Positions 33,650 to 44,826 of a stretch of DNA of 64,000 nt are shown here, in pieces (position 1 is the first letter of the stretch; the number at the start of each line of letters is the position of its first letter). The notes below the pieces were generated by a model. The model searched no databases and had not been told where the DNA came from. It was given only the letters and a program-made list of their open reading frames with translations. The DNA lies in the NCBI GenBank assembly GCA_037384425.1, contig JARROA010000002.1:124001-188000 (forward strand), in the 5' to 3' direction. The translations under genes were made by a program, and so were the position numbers. This DNA comes from Thiodiazotropha sp037384425 (GTDB taxonomy: Bacteria; Pseudomonadota; Gammaproteobacteria; Chromatiales; Chromatiaceae).

Positions 33650-35806
33650 TCAGGCGAGCGGATTGATGCGGCTGCTTCGACGTTCATGATATTGCTGAAT
33701 GTAGTAGTTGCTCGGGCCGTCATTCGGATAGCGTTGGGCGATAGCCTCAAACAGCGCCAGCGCCTGCTTTCTGGCGCCCGATTTCCATTCCGACAAGGCC
33801 TCGCCGAAGTCACGATGCAAGGCATACAGTTCAGGCGTCGCCTCGGTTTCGAGCGCGGCGACTTCATGCAGGATGAGGGGTTGCTCCCGGCCGGCCAGCA
33901 TAAAGGACCCCAGCTCCCGGGTGACGATACCGTTAAGATCCGACAATGTCTCCTCGGAGGCGAGGATCTGGGTGCCCAGGGCCTTGTTCAGGGCTTCGAT
34001 GCGGTTGGTGGTGTTGACCATGTCGCCCACCGCGCGATATTCGAAGTGGTCGATGGCCCCCACGTGGCTCATCACCAGTTCTCCGGCATGCAGGCCGATG
34101 CCGGTGGGCAGGGGTGGGTTGAGGTCCGAGTGGCGCAATGACTGGACGATCTCCAGGGCCGCCTCGCAGGCGCGCTGCCGTATCTCGACCTTGGGTTCGG
34201 TGGCGGGCCAGATGGCGAGCATGGCGTCGCCGATCACATCGGACACCACGCCGTCGCGGTTGCGAACCGGGGCGAAAAGAATTTCGTAGTAGTGATTGAG
34301 AAAGGCCTGCAGGTCGTCCGGCGCCATGTGTTCGGCCAGGCTGGTGTATTTACGGGCGTCGGAAGCGAGACAGACGCCGAAGGCTTTATCGCTGTGCTCC
34401 ATGGCGCGCTCCTTGTCTTCGGCCAGTCGGTCGATGACATCGCCGGGCAGGTAGTAACCGAACAGTTCCCGCAGCTGCTCACGGCTGCGGCGCATCTGGC
34501 GATAGTGCCAGGTCAGTATGAGGATCATTGCCAGGGGGGTCTGCAGCGCCACCGGCGTGAACCAGGGCAGCCAGAGCTGATGTCGACTGAAGAGCCAATA
34601 GACCAGACCCAGAAAAGCCAGCGCCAGCAACAGACAGGCGACGACACCTTTGCTGCCTGGCAGGTGTCGCAGCAGCAGGGTTACCGCCAGGCCATAGAGC
34701 ATCAGCAGCATGATGAGCGCGGGCGGATCGAGGGGGGTGAGCGTTTCGCCACGCAGCAGATTGGCGAAGGCGGTGGCGGCGATCTCCACGCCACTGAGAT
34801 CGAGACCGTTCTTCTGGGTGAAAACGGTGTAGAAGCCATCCTGTTGCGTGGGTTGATAATCACCCGCATAGCCGATGAAAACCGCCTTGCCCCGCAGCTT
34901 GGCGAGGACTTCGGAATCCGCTTTCAGCAGTTGCTGATAGGGGAGGGTGCGGATGCTTGCCGGAGGACCGTAGAAGTTGAGATAGGGATAGATGTCGCCG
35001 GCGGCGATGTTCAACACGGTCTCCAGCCTGCTTTTCTCCGCTGGGGTGTAGTCCGACGATGCATTCAGGCTTTCCCGCACTTGATGGCGTAACGCAGGAT
35101 TCCGCTGCAGGGCCTGTAGCAGGGCGATGCTGTCCGTCCCGTCACCTGCCAGTTCGTCTGCCGCTGCTGACGCTTCGAGTAGTCGGCCGAAACGATCGCC
35201 CTCCGGGTCTGCCAGATGGTGCACGGCGAGTGCCGGTAACGAGGGCAGCGCGTTCTCCCCGTTGAAGGTCCAGAAACGGCTCACACGCACCGGCACCTTG
35301 GGCAGAACGAACGGGGCGACGACGGCGGCGGCATCGGCAAACTCGGGCAGCGGGGGCAGCAGGCGCTCGATCTGCAGCGTTTGCTCCCCGCTGTTCAGCC
35401 GCTGTCGTTCCAGATAGCCGACCAGCAGCACGTTGCCGGCACGAGCAATGGACGCGGCCAACCGGGCATCCATCTCGGGTTCACGGGGTTTCTTGAAGAA
35501 GATATCGATAGCGATGACGGCAACCCCGGCTTCATGCAGGTGGTCTATCAACTGTGCATGCACGCTGCGGGGCCATTGGGGAATCTCTTCGCCGAGGCCG
35601 AGTTGGGACGCGGTGTCGCCGTTGATGGAGACGATGACCACCTCTTGGGGCGGTGGCTCTCCACCGCGCAACTTGAACAGTAGACCCAGTCCAACGCTCT
35701 CTTCCCAGTTTGCGCTGGCGGGGATCAGAGCGAGTGCGGCGCCGAGGAGACCGATCATCAGACCGAGTCCGAGGGAACCCAGGTGCCTCTTTCTGTGTGC
35801 TTTCAT
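33650..35806 (-). CDS. CHASE2-domain class III nucleotide cyclase
   Basis: This is a 718-residue inner-membrane cyclase. A membrane anchor at about 10-30 is followed by a large periplasmic CHASE2 sensor (about 35-350; VVIVSINGDTASQLGLGEE, GVAVIAIDIFFKKP, GKAVFIGYAGDYQPTQQDGF), three helices (about 363-437) and a class III cyclase domain (about 475-650). Metal-binding Asp483 and Asp527 and the transition-state N598/R602 pair are present, so catalysis is plausible. The two purine-selecting positions are unusual: the Lys is Asp523 and the Asp/Thr is Arg591. The cAMP versus cGMP choice is thus unclear. I start at 35806 (MKAHRKRHLG), since an upstream GTG at 35881 extends into the crp promoter. 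It lies 177 bases before the FecR-TPR-barrel gene and diverges from the Crp-type regulator. Confidence 0.85.
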   Translation of the reverse strand: MKAHRKRHLGSLGLGLMIGLLGAALALIPASANWEESVGLGLLFKLRGGEPPPQEVVIVSINGDTASQLGLGEEIPQWPRSVHAQLIDHLHEAGVAVIAIDIFFKKPREPEMDARLAASIARAGNVLLVGYLERQRLNSGEQTLQIERLLPPLPEFADAAAVVAPFVLPKVPVRVSRFWTFNGENALPSLPALAVHHLADPEGDRFGRLLEASAAADELAGDGTDSIALLQALQRNPALRHQVRESLNASSDYTPAEKSRLETVLNIAAGDIYPYLNFYGPPASIRTLPYQQLLKADSEVLAKLRGKAVFIGYAGDYQPTQQDGFYTVFTQKNGLDLSGVEIAATAFANLLRGETLTPLDPPALIMLLMLYGLAVTLLLRHLPGSKGVVACLLLALAFLGLVYWLFSRHQLWLPWFTPVALQTPLAMILILTWHYRQMRRSREQLRELFGYYLPGDVIDRLAEDKERAMEHSDKAFGVCLASDARKYTSLAEHMAPDDLQAFLNHYYEILFAPVRNRDGVVSDVIGDAMLAIWPATEPKVEIRQRACEAALEIVQSLRHSDLNPPLPTGIGLHAGELVMSHVGAIDHFEYRAVGDMVNTTNRIEALNKALGTQILASEETLSDLNGIVTRELGSFMLAGREQPLILHEVAALETEATPELYALHRDFGEALSEWKSGARKQALALFEAIAQRYPNDGPSNYYIQQYHERRSSRINPLA

Positions 35807-35874
35807 CCTGTTGTTCCGGCGCTGATTTCGCGCCTGGGGTTTGTGACCGGCGGCCCTTTCCTGGAGACTTCTGT

Positions 35875-35902
35875 AGGACACTTCCTAGCGAGTGTATATA
35901 AT
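35875..35902 (+). promoter_or_regulatory. Promoter giving a leaderless crp-type mRNA
   Basis: -35-like AGGACA (35875-35880), a 16-base spacer and a perfect -10 TATAAT (35897-35902) place the transcription start at about 35909, the A of the regulator's ATG. No Shine-Dalgarno is present, so a leaderless message is predicted. Confidence 0.5.
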
Positions 35903-35908
35903 CGCAGC

Positions 35909-36553
35909 ATGATTGAGAACATATCCATCTTCGCGGGTCTGGCGCCAGCGGATCGCGAGATGATCGAACAACGCGTGGTGAAAAGGAGTTACCCCAAGAA
36001 TACGATCATTCTCTCCGAAGGCGACAGCAGCGACTCGCTCTACCTGATCCTCAGCGGCAAGGTGAAGGTCTTTCTCAACGATGAGAACGGCAAGGAGGCG
36101 ATCATCAACTATCAGGAGGCGGGCGAGTATTTCGGCGAACTCTCGCTCATCGACGACTGCACCCGTTCGGCCTCGATCATGACGACGGAACCCTGCACGC
36201 TTGCCGTCATCACCAAGCAGGCCTTCCATCAGATCATGCAGGACAGCCCCGCCATCGCCATCCATCTGCTGAAGGATCTGGTGCATCGGGTCAGAACCCT
36301 CACCGAAGAGGTCAGGAGTCTTGCCCTGTCCGATGTCTACGGTCGTCTGAGCAAGACGCTTCTCGGCATGGCGGTGGAGCGTGACGGCGAATGGGTGATC
36401 GACGAGCCCTTCACCCAGCAGGAACTGGCCAACCGTATCGGTGCCTCGCGTGAGATGGTCTGTCGCATCATCAAGGATCTGGTCAAGGGCGGTTATCTCA
36501 CCACGGGTCCAAAACAGACCGTCATCCACAAAACCCTTCCAAAGCGCTATTGA
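35909..36553 (+). CDS. Crp/Fnr-family transcriptional regulator
   Basis: This is a 214-residue regulator with a cNMP-binding domain (about 1-120) and a winged helix (about 140-205). The phosphate-binding cassette is GEYFGELSLIDDCTRSASI, with Glu77, Arg86 and Ser87 at the cAMP-contacting positions of CRP. The recognition helix ASREMVCRIIKDL keeps Arg181, Glu182 and Arg186, equivalent to CRP R180/E181/R185, which read TGTGA half-sites. A cAMP-responsive activator is therefore plausible. No Fe-S cysteines of Fnr are present. It is divergent from the CHASE2 cyclase gene, which could make its ligand. Its ATG sits at the predicted transcription start (see promoter). Confidence 0.88.
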   Translation: MIENISIFAGLAPADREMIEQRVVKRSYPKNTIILSEGDSSDSLYLILSGKVKVFLNDENGKEAIINYQEAGEYFGELSLIDDCTRSASIMTTEPCTLAVITKQAFHQIMQDSPAIAIHLLKDLVHRVRTLTEEVRSLALSDVYGRLSKTLLGMAVERDGEWVIDEPFTQQELANRIGASREMVCRIIKDLVKGGYLTTGPKQTVIHKTLPKRY

Positions 36554-36616
36554 TGGGATTGTCAGCGACCTGCTGAGTGCTTCCGGTCATCCTGTGACGA
36601 TGAAGCAGGGCTTGCG

Positions 36617-36640
36617 CTAGGGTGGGGCCCCACCCACCAG
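36617..36640. repeat. Partial type A palindromic repeat
   Basis: CTAGGGTGGGGCCCCACCCA (36617-36636) is a single-arm relative of the type A element at 14373 and 26728. It lies between the Crp-type gene and the candidate RNA. Confidence 0.5.
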
Positions 36641-36723
36641 TGATCCTCGATATCCCAGGCGAAACCTGACGCAGATCAGGATATCCACTCTCGTTAATCC
36701 CGCACGACAGGTCACACATCGGG

Positions 36724-36738
36724 CGTGAATATTTCACA
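36724..36738. promoter_or_regulatory. GTGA-N5-TCACA palindrome, copy 3
   Basis: CGTGA-ATATT-TCACA, in which GTGAA-TAT-TTCAC is a perfect dyad. Spacing equals that of the copies at 27030 and 28680. It sits at the 5' edge of the candidate RNA. AATATTTCAC also resembles part of the phoD/ptx motif, so its regulator could be of either type. Confidence 0.4.
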
Positions 36739-36925
36739 GACGACCGCCTTCGCCTTCCCTAACCTGAGCCATGTTGGGCGATAAAGCCCGGCGACCTGCT
36801 TTTCCAATGCGCAGTGGAAGCTGCCGGGAGTAACCCTGTGTTCGACAGGATTCCGATAGTAAAGTCTGCGTGCGGGAGAAGCATTTCCTCCACTTTGCCC
36901 TCCGCACTCTGCGGAGGGCTTTTTT
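36737..36925 (+). ncRNA. Candidate structured small RNA
   Basis: About 190 bases with no coding frame on the plus strand contain several stems: CAGAC (36737-36741) with GTCTG (36864-36868) as a possible closing stem, CCCGGC (36787-36792) with GCCGGG (36823-36828), and CCTGT (36835-36839) with ACAGG (36845-36849). It ends in a strong intrinsic terminator. Three GGA triplets outside the terminator (GGGA, AGGA, GGGA) recall CsrA-titrating RNAs, but the count is low. I tried and could not match 6S, tmRNA, SRP RNA or RNase P. The 5' end is uncertain. It could also be the 3' region of the Crp-type mRNA, whose stop is 184 bases upstream. Confidence 0.4.
36897..36925 (+). terminator. Strong intrinsic terminator of the candidate RNA
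   Basis: GCCCTCCGC (36897-36905), loop ACTCT, GCGGAGGGC (36911-36919), then TTTTTT. It has a perfect 9-base stem and a six-T run. The orientation is plus; no protein gene ends within 340 bases upstream. Confidence 0.85.
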
Positions 36926-36954
36926 ACCAATCGGCAGCACTCATGAGTTTCGTT

Positions 36955-36977
36955 TCGGTGGGGCCCTGCCACACCAT
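36955..36977. repeat. Half-copy of type A repeat
   Basis: CGGTGGGGCCCTGCCACACC (36956-36975) is a decayed single arm of the type A element. Confidence 0.4.
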
Positions 36978-37041
36978 TGAGCACAGAGATTGAAGCAGAC
37001 GTAAGACGTGGAAGTGTCCGTTCAGGTCGGCTGACAGTCAA

Positions 37042-37905
37042 TCAATGCAGGATGTTGAACATCCGGTTGCGATAACGTTTCACCAGCGGGCCCTGACCGC
37101 CGAGCATGTCGAAGATACGCAGCATGTCCTTGCGCGCCGCGTCATCGCCGTATTCCCGATCCTGTTGCATCAGGGTCAGCAACAGCTCCAGCGCCCCTTC
37201 CAGATCGTTCTGCATGATCTTGTGCGAGGCCAGCTGGTGCAGGGCCTCGCTGTCGGCCGGGTTCTCCTGCAACCGTTTCTCAAGCGCTTCTGGCGACGGT
37301 GTGTCGGCACTGGAGCGGTCGAACTGAAGGCGCGCCAGCATGGCGCTGACCTCGGGGTTTTTCTTCTCCTCCTCCGGTAGGGCTTCGAGTTGCTGCTCCG
37401 CCTCGTCGAATTTGCCGATGGTTGCCAGATAGCGGGCGTTGGCCAGCATCACCCGCGGGCTGCCCGGGTCCATCTGCGCCGCCTGCTGGATCAGGGTGCC
37501 GGCATTGTCGGCATCGCCCTGCAGCAGCAGCTGTTCGGCCTGGGCCAGCAACCCGTCCGACTCCCGGGGGATGTATTTGTCGATGAAGCTGCGGACTTCG
37601 GTTTCGGGCAGGGCGCCCATGAATTCGTCCACCATCTCGCCCTTGAGGAAAAGCTTGACGCAGGGGATGCTGCGGATGCCGAAATGGGCCGCCAGCTGCT
37701 GCTGTTCCTCGGTGTTGACCTTGGCCAGGATGAACTTGCCCTGATACTCGTCGGCTAGCTTGGTCAGGGTCGGTGTCAGCGCTTTGCAGGGGTTACACCA
37801 TTCGGCCCAGAAATCGACCAGTACCGGCCGGCTCATGGAGGTCTGCAGCACCACCTGCTGGAAGTTCTCCACTGTGACATCGTAGATAAAGGATGAGTCG
37901 GCCAT
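37042..37905 (-). CDS. cnoX: Chaperedoxin CnoX (YbbN), thioredoxin-TPR
   Basis: This 287-residue cytosolic protein has a thioredoxin domain (about 1-110) followed by TPR-like helices (about 115-287). It protects substrates from oxidation and hands them to GroEL/DnaK in the CnoX family. The active-site motif is WCNPC (Cys37, Cys40), not the CGPC of thioredoxin. FGIRSIPCVKLFLKGEMVDE has the cis-Pro loop and an extra Cys. I begin at 37905 (MADSSFIYDV), preceded by AGGAG, since longer readings have thioredoxin-2-like antisense. It is divergent from trxC across a 124-base gap. Confidence 0.93.
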   Translation of the reverse strand: MADSSFIYDVTVENFQQVVLQTSMSRPVLVDFWAEWCNPCKALTPTLTKLADEYQGKFILAKVNTEEQQQLAAHFGIRSIPCVKLFLKGEMVDEFMGALPETEVRSFIDKYIPRESDGLLAQAEQLLLQGDADNAGTLIQQAAQMDPGSPRVMLANARYLATIGKFDEAEQQLEALPEEEKKNPEVSAMLARLQFDRSSADTPSPEALEKRLQENPADSEALHQLASHKIMQNDLEGALELLLTLMQQDREYGDDAARKDMLRIFDMLGGQGPLVKRYRNRMFNILH

Positions 37906-38029
37906 CACTGAAGCTCCTGTCGGAATACTGAAACCGCCGCCATTATACTGAATCCGGGCGGGAATGAAGGCTTGAAATCGGTCAGCCGGCGCCCCACCTG
38001 ATAGGCAGTCAACAAGCTGGAAGATCTCC

Positions 38030-38467
<438 letters not shown>

Positions 38468-38583
38468 GCCGATTTTCCGGTGATCGGATTAGACAGCCCC
38501 ATCCGCCATAAGTAGAATGGCACCTGTCGATAGGGGGGTACGAAACAGCCCGCCGGTCGACACTTACAACGTTGAGATTCCCT

Positions 38584-38614
38584 GGGGTGGGCACGTCGCG
38601 GTCCGCCCCTTTTT
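38584..38614 (+). terminator. Attenuator-like hairpin before carA
   Basis: GGGGTGGGC (38584-38592) pairs with GTCCGCCCC (38601-38609) over nine positions, including two G-U pairs, and is followed by TTTTT (38610-38614). It lies 26 bases before the carA start, so it could attenuate carAB transcription or terminate readthrough from trxC. Confidence 0.55.
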
Positions 38615-38640
38615 GCACGCCTGCAAAATCGGAGAGATTC

Positions 38641-39783
38641 TTGAGAAAACCAGCAATTCTGGTCCTGGAAGACGGCAGCCAGTTCAGGGGTGATGCCATC
38701 GGCGCCGAGGGTGAGACCGTCGGCGAAGTGGTCTTCAATACGGCGATGACCGGATATCAGGAGATTCTGACCGATCCCTCCTACAGCCGGCAGATCGTTA
38801 CCCTCACCTATCCCCATATCGGAAATACCGGCGTCAATGCCGAGGACGAGGAGTCGGAGCGGATCCACGCCGCCGGACTGGTGATCAAGGATCTGCCGCT
38901 GATCACCAGCAACTGGCGTTCGGAGGACTCCCTCGAAGCCTATCTGCAGCGCCACGGCATCGTCGCCATCGCCGATATCGATACTCGTCGTTTGACCCGT
39001 ATCCTGCGGGAGAAGGGCGCCCAGAACGGCTGCATAATGGCAGGTGATGAGATCGACGAAGCCCGGGCCCTGGAGCTGGCCAAGGGCTTTGCCGGCCTCA
39101 AGGGCATGGACCTGGCCAAAGAAGTGACCACCCGGACACCCTATGTATGGGCTCAGGGCACCTGGTCGCTGGAGGAGGGCTTGCCCGACGACGCCCAACT
39201 GGCCGATGAGAAGCTGCCTTATCACGTGGTGGCCTATGACTACGGCATCAAGCGCAACATCCTGCGCATGCTGGTCGACCGCGGCTGCCGGGTCACCGTG
39301 GTACCGGCACAGATGCCGGCAGACGAGGTGCTGGCGCTGCAGCCCGACGGTGTCTTTCTCTCCAATGGGCCGGGCGATCCCGAACCCTGCGACTACGCCA
39401 TCGAAGCGATCGGCAAAATCGTCGATAGCGGCCTGCCGGTATTCGGCATCTGCCTCGGACACCAGCTGCTGGGCCTGGCATCCGGTGCCCGCACGGTGAA
39501 GATGAAGTTCGGCCACCATGGCGCCAACCATCCGGTGCAGGACCTGGAGCGGGGTACTGTCATGATCAGCAGCCAGAACCACGGTTTCGCGGTGGACGAA
39601 ACGACCCTGCCCGATACGCTGAGAGCTACCCACCGCTCGCTCTTCGACGGCACCCTGCAGGGTATCCACCGCACCGACCAGCCGGCCTTCAGTTTCCAGG
39701 GGCATCCGGAAGCCAGCCCCGGTCCCCATGATGTGGCTCCGGTATTCGATCACTTCATCGATTTGATCAAGCAGCGGGGTTGA
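38641..39783 (+). CDS. carA: Carbamoyl-phosphate synthase small subunit
   Basis: This 380-residue glutaminase subunit supplies ammonia to CarB for carbamoyl phosphate, the precursor of arginine and pyrimidines. The N-terminal CPSase domain (PAILVLEDGSQFRGDAIGAE, FNTAMTGYQEILTDPSY) is followed by a class I glutamine amidotransferase with the nucleophile in GICLGHQLLGLA and the His/Glu of GHPEASPGPHD. The start is TTG at 38641, after GGAGAG. Upstream codons read through the hairpin and have no site. carB follows after 103 bases. Confidence 0.96.
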   Translation: MRKPAILVLEDGSQFRGDAIGAEGETVGEVVFNTAMTGYQEILTDPSYSRQIVTLTYPHIGNTGVNAEDEESERIHAAGLVIKDLPLITSNWRSEDSLEAYLQRHGIVAIADIDTRRLTRILREKGAQNGCIMAGDEIDEARALELAKGFAGLKGMDLAKEVTTRTPYVWAQGTWSLEEGLPDDAQLADEKLPYHVVAYDYGIKRNILRMLVDRGCRVTVVPAQMPADEVLALQPDGVFLSNGPGDPEPCDYAIEAIGKIVDSGLPVFGICLGHQLLGLASGARTVKMKFGHHGANHPVQDLERGTVMISSQNHGFAVDETTLPDTLRATHRSLFDGTLQGIHRTDQPAFSFQGHPEASPGPHDVAPVFDHFIDLIKQRG

Positions 39784-39886
39784 CGCCCGACAAGCCCATC
39801 GGAAGCGGAAAGGTACTCGGTGGTTTTTTTCATGCTGTAGGGTGACTCGCGTCCCTGTGCGGCCAAACAGATTCAACGGTTGTTAA

Positions 39887-43096
<3,210 letters not shown>

Positions 43097-43117
43097 AGGC
43101 GCCGAGAGGAATCGACT

Positions 43118-43594
43118 ATGAGTAAGGTACCGCTGACCGCCAAGGGCGCCGCCAAGCTTCAGGAGGAGCTGAAGCGGCTGAAGGGCGTCGAGCGCCCGAA
43201 GATCATCAAGGCTATCGCAGAGGCGCGCGAGCATGGCGATCTGAAGGAGAATGCAGAGTACCATGCGGCCCGTGAGCAGCAGAGCTTCGTCGAGGGTCGG
43301 ATCAAGGATATCGAGGGCAAACTCTCCCACGCCCAGATCATCGACGTGACCAAACTGGATGCCGGCGGCAAGGTGGTCTTCGGTGCCACAGTGGTGGTGC
43401 TGGAGCTCGACAACGATGCCGAATTCACCTACCAGATCGTGGGCGACGACGAGGCCGACATCAAGAACAATCTGATCTCCATCAGCTCTCCCATCGCCCG
43501 CGCCCTGATCGGCAAGCAGGAGGGAGACGATGTCTTTCTGGAGACGCCGGGCGGCAAGCGGGAGTTCGAGATCCTGGAAGTGCGCTACGAGTAA
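43118..43594 (+). CDS. greA: Transcription elongation factor GreA
   Basis: This 158-residue factor stimulates RNA polymerase to cleave backtracked transcripts. The N-terminal coiled-coil LTAKGAAKLQEELKRLKGVE carries the acidic tip (IKAIAEAREHGDLKENAEYH, with D and E). The C-terminal FKBP-like domain contains LISISSPIARALIGKQEGD. The length is standard. It follows carB by 21 bases, an arrangement typical of gammaproteobacteria (carAB-greA). Confidence 0.97.
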   Translation: MSKVPLTAKGAAKLQEELKRLKGVERPKIIKAIAEAREHGDLKENAEYHAAREQQSFVEGRIKDIEGKLSHAQIIDVTKLDAGGKVVFGATVVVLELDNDAEFTYQIVGDDEADIKNNLISISSPIARALIGKQEGDDVFLETPGGKREFEILEVRYE

Positions 43595-43597
43595 TTA

Positions 43598-43830
43598 ATT
43601 TCGAATTGTGAATTTTGAATGTCGAATTGAGGTGTTCGCTTCGCTCACGTCTGATTAGCTTTCCCCTCTCCCCAACCCCTCTCCCGCAAGGGGAGAGGGG
43701 TTTTCAGGGGGCACCCAACCTGACAGGAAGATTCCCTCTCCCCTTGCGGGAGAGGGCCAGGGAGAGGGGGGATAAAAACCGTACGCGCAGCGCACACCCC
43801 CAATTCACAATTCAACATTCAAAATCAAAT
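43598..43830. repeat. MITE-like nested inverted repeat
   Basis: The outer arms ATTTTGAATGTCGAATTG (43612-43629) and CAATTCAACATTCAAAAT (43808-43825) are inverted with one mismatch. Between them, CCCCTCTCCCGCAAGGGGAG (from 43677) and CTCCCCTTGCGGGAGAGGG (43738-43756) form a large internal hairpin. The right arm touches the yhbY stop codon. No coding capacity; it fits a non-autonomous palindromic element. Confidence 0.65.
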
Positions 43831-44121
43831 CACGATCCGGTTTTTCTTTTTCTTCGGATTGGGCCGGTAGAAGACAGCCACCCGGCCGATGATCTGCACC
43901 AGCGAGGCCGTAAGCCGGGTCACGATCTCCCCGCTGAGCGCCTCCCGGTCGGCCTTGTCGGCGCCGGCCAGCTTCACCTTGATCAGTTCGTGGATATCGA
44001 GGGTCGAGTCGATCTCCGCCAGCACGTTCTCGCTCAGGCCGTGCTGGCCGACGATGACCACGGGTTTGAGGGGGTGGGCCAGCTTTTTCAGCTCGCGGAT
44101 CTGGGCGGAGGTCAGTGCCAT
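43825..44121 (-). CDS. yhbY: YhbY, CRM-domain RNA-binding protein
   Basis: This 98-residue single CRM-domain protein associates with the 50S ribosomal precursor in E. coli. The motif VVIVGQHGLSENVLAEIDSTL carries the GxxG (GQHG) loop of CRM domains; IHELIKVKLAG and the C-terminal GRVAVFYRPNPKKKKN complete it. I start at 44121 (MALTSAQIREL); a longer reading crosses into the divergent rlmE promoter. The stop lies inside the right arm of the repeat at 43825. It is divergent from rlmE, as in related genomes. Confidence 0.95.
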   Translation of the reverse strand: MALTSAQIRELKKLAHPLKPVVIVGQHGLSENVLAEIDSTLDIHELIKVKLAGADKADREALSGEIVTRLTASLVQIIGRVAVFYRPNPKKKKNRIVI

Positions 44122-44205
44122 TGGAATTCTGCCGGTTGTCTGTGCGGGGGCGGATTCTAGCTGGTTTCCGGGTATGATTGAAACTGAACATTCAGAATTA
44201 AACCG

Positions 44206-44826
44206 ATGAAACGCAGCAAAAGCAGCCGCCAGTGGCTGGATCGCCACTTCAAAGATACCTACGTCAAGCAGGCCCAAAAAGCCGGGTATCGTTCACGTGC
44301 GGCATTCAAGCTGTTGGAAATCCAGGAAAAAGATAGGGTTATCAAACCGGGTATGCGGGTGGTGGACCTGGGTGCGGCCCCCGGAGGCTGGAGCCAGATC
44401 GCGCGGGATCTGGTGGGCGAGAAAGGGCAGGTGATCGCCCTCGATATCCTGCCCATGGATCCAATTGCCGGTGTCGAGATCATCCAGGGGGACTTTCGCG
44501 AGGACGAACCGCTGTCCCGATTGCGGAATCTCCTGGGCGGTGAGCCGGTCGATCTTGTAATTTCCGATATGGCACCCAATGTTACGGGTATGGCCAGTGT
44601 GGATCAGCCGCGCGCCATGTATCTGTGTGAACTGGCTCTGGATTTCGCCCGGGAGAGCTTGAAGCCGGGCGGCGGTTTTGTCATCAAGGTCTTTCAGGGG
44701 GCCGGATTCGACGAGTTCATCAAATCCGTTCGCCAGTCTTTCGGGCGCGTGGTGAGTCGCAAGCCGGCGTCATCACGGGCGAAAAGCCGTGAGATCTACC
44801 TGGTAGCAGGGAACTTTAAGATATAG
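44206..44826 (+). CDS. rlmE: 23S rRNA 2'-O-methyltransferase E
   Basis: This 206-residue SAM-dependent enzyme (FtsJ/RrmJ) methylates U2552 in the 23S A-loop. The Rossmann fold has the SAM motif VVDLGAAPGGWSQIA. The catalytic K-D-K-E residues are seen as basic SRAAFKLLEI, VISDMAPN, GGGFVIKVFQG and the late SREIYLV. Length matches E. coli RlmE (209). It is followed by ftsH after 162 bases, the common gammaproteobacterial order. Confidence 0.96.
   Translation: MKRSKSSRQWLDRHFKDTYVKQAQKAGYRSRAAFKLLEIQEKDRVIKPGMRVVDLGAAPGGWSQIARDLVGEKGQVIALDILPMDPIAGVEIIQGDFREDEPLSRLRNLLGGEPVDLVISDMAPNVTGMASVDQPRAMYLCELALDFARESLKPGGGFVIKVFQGAGFDEFIKSVRQSFGRVVSRKPASSRAKSREIYLVAGNFKI

Noticed and set aside
36737..36925. 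6S, tmRNA, SRP or RNase P RNA for the structured region
   Set aside because: The conserved sequence blocks of these RNAs are not present; it is left as an unassigned candidate.
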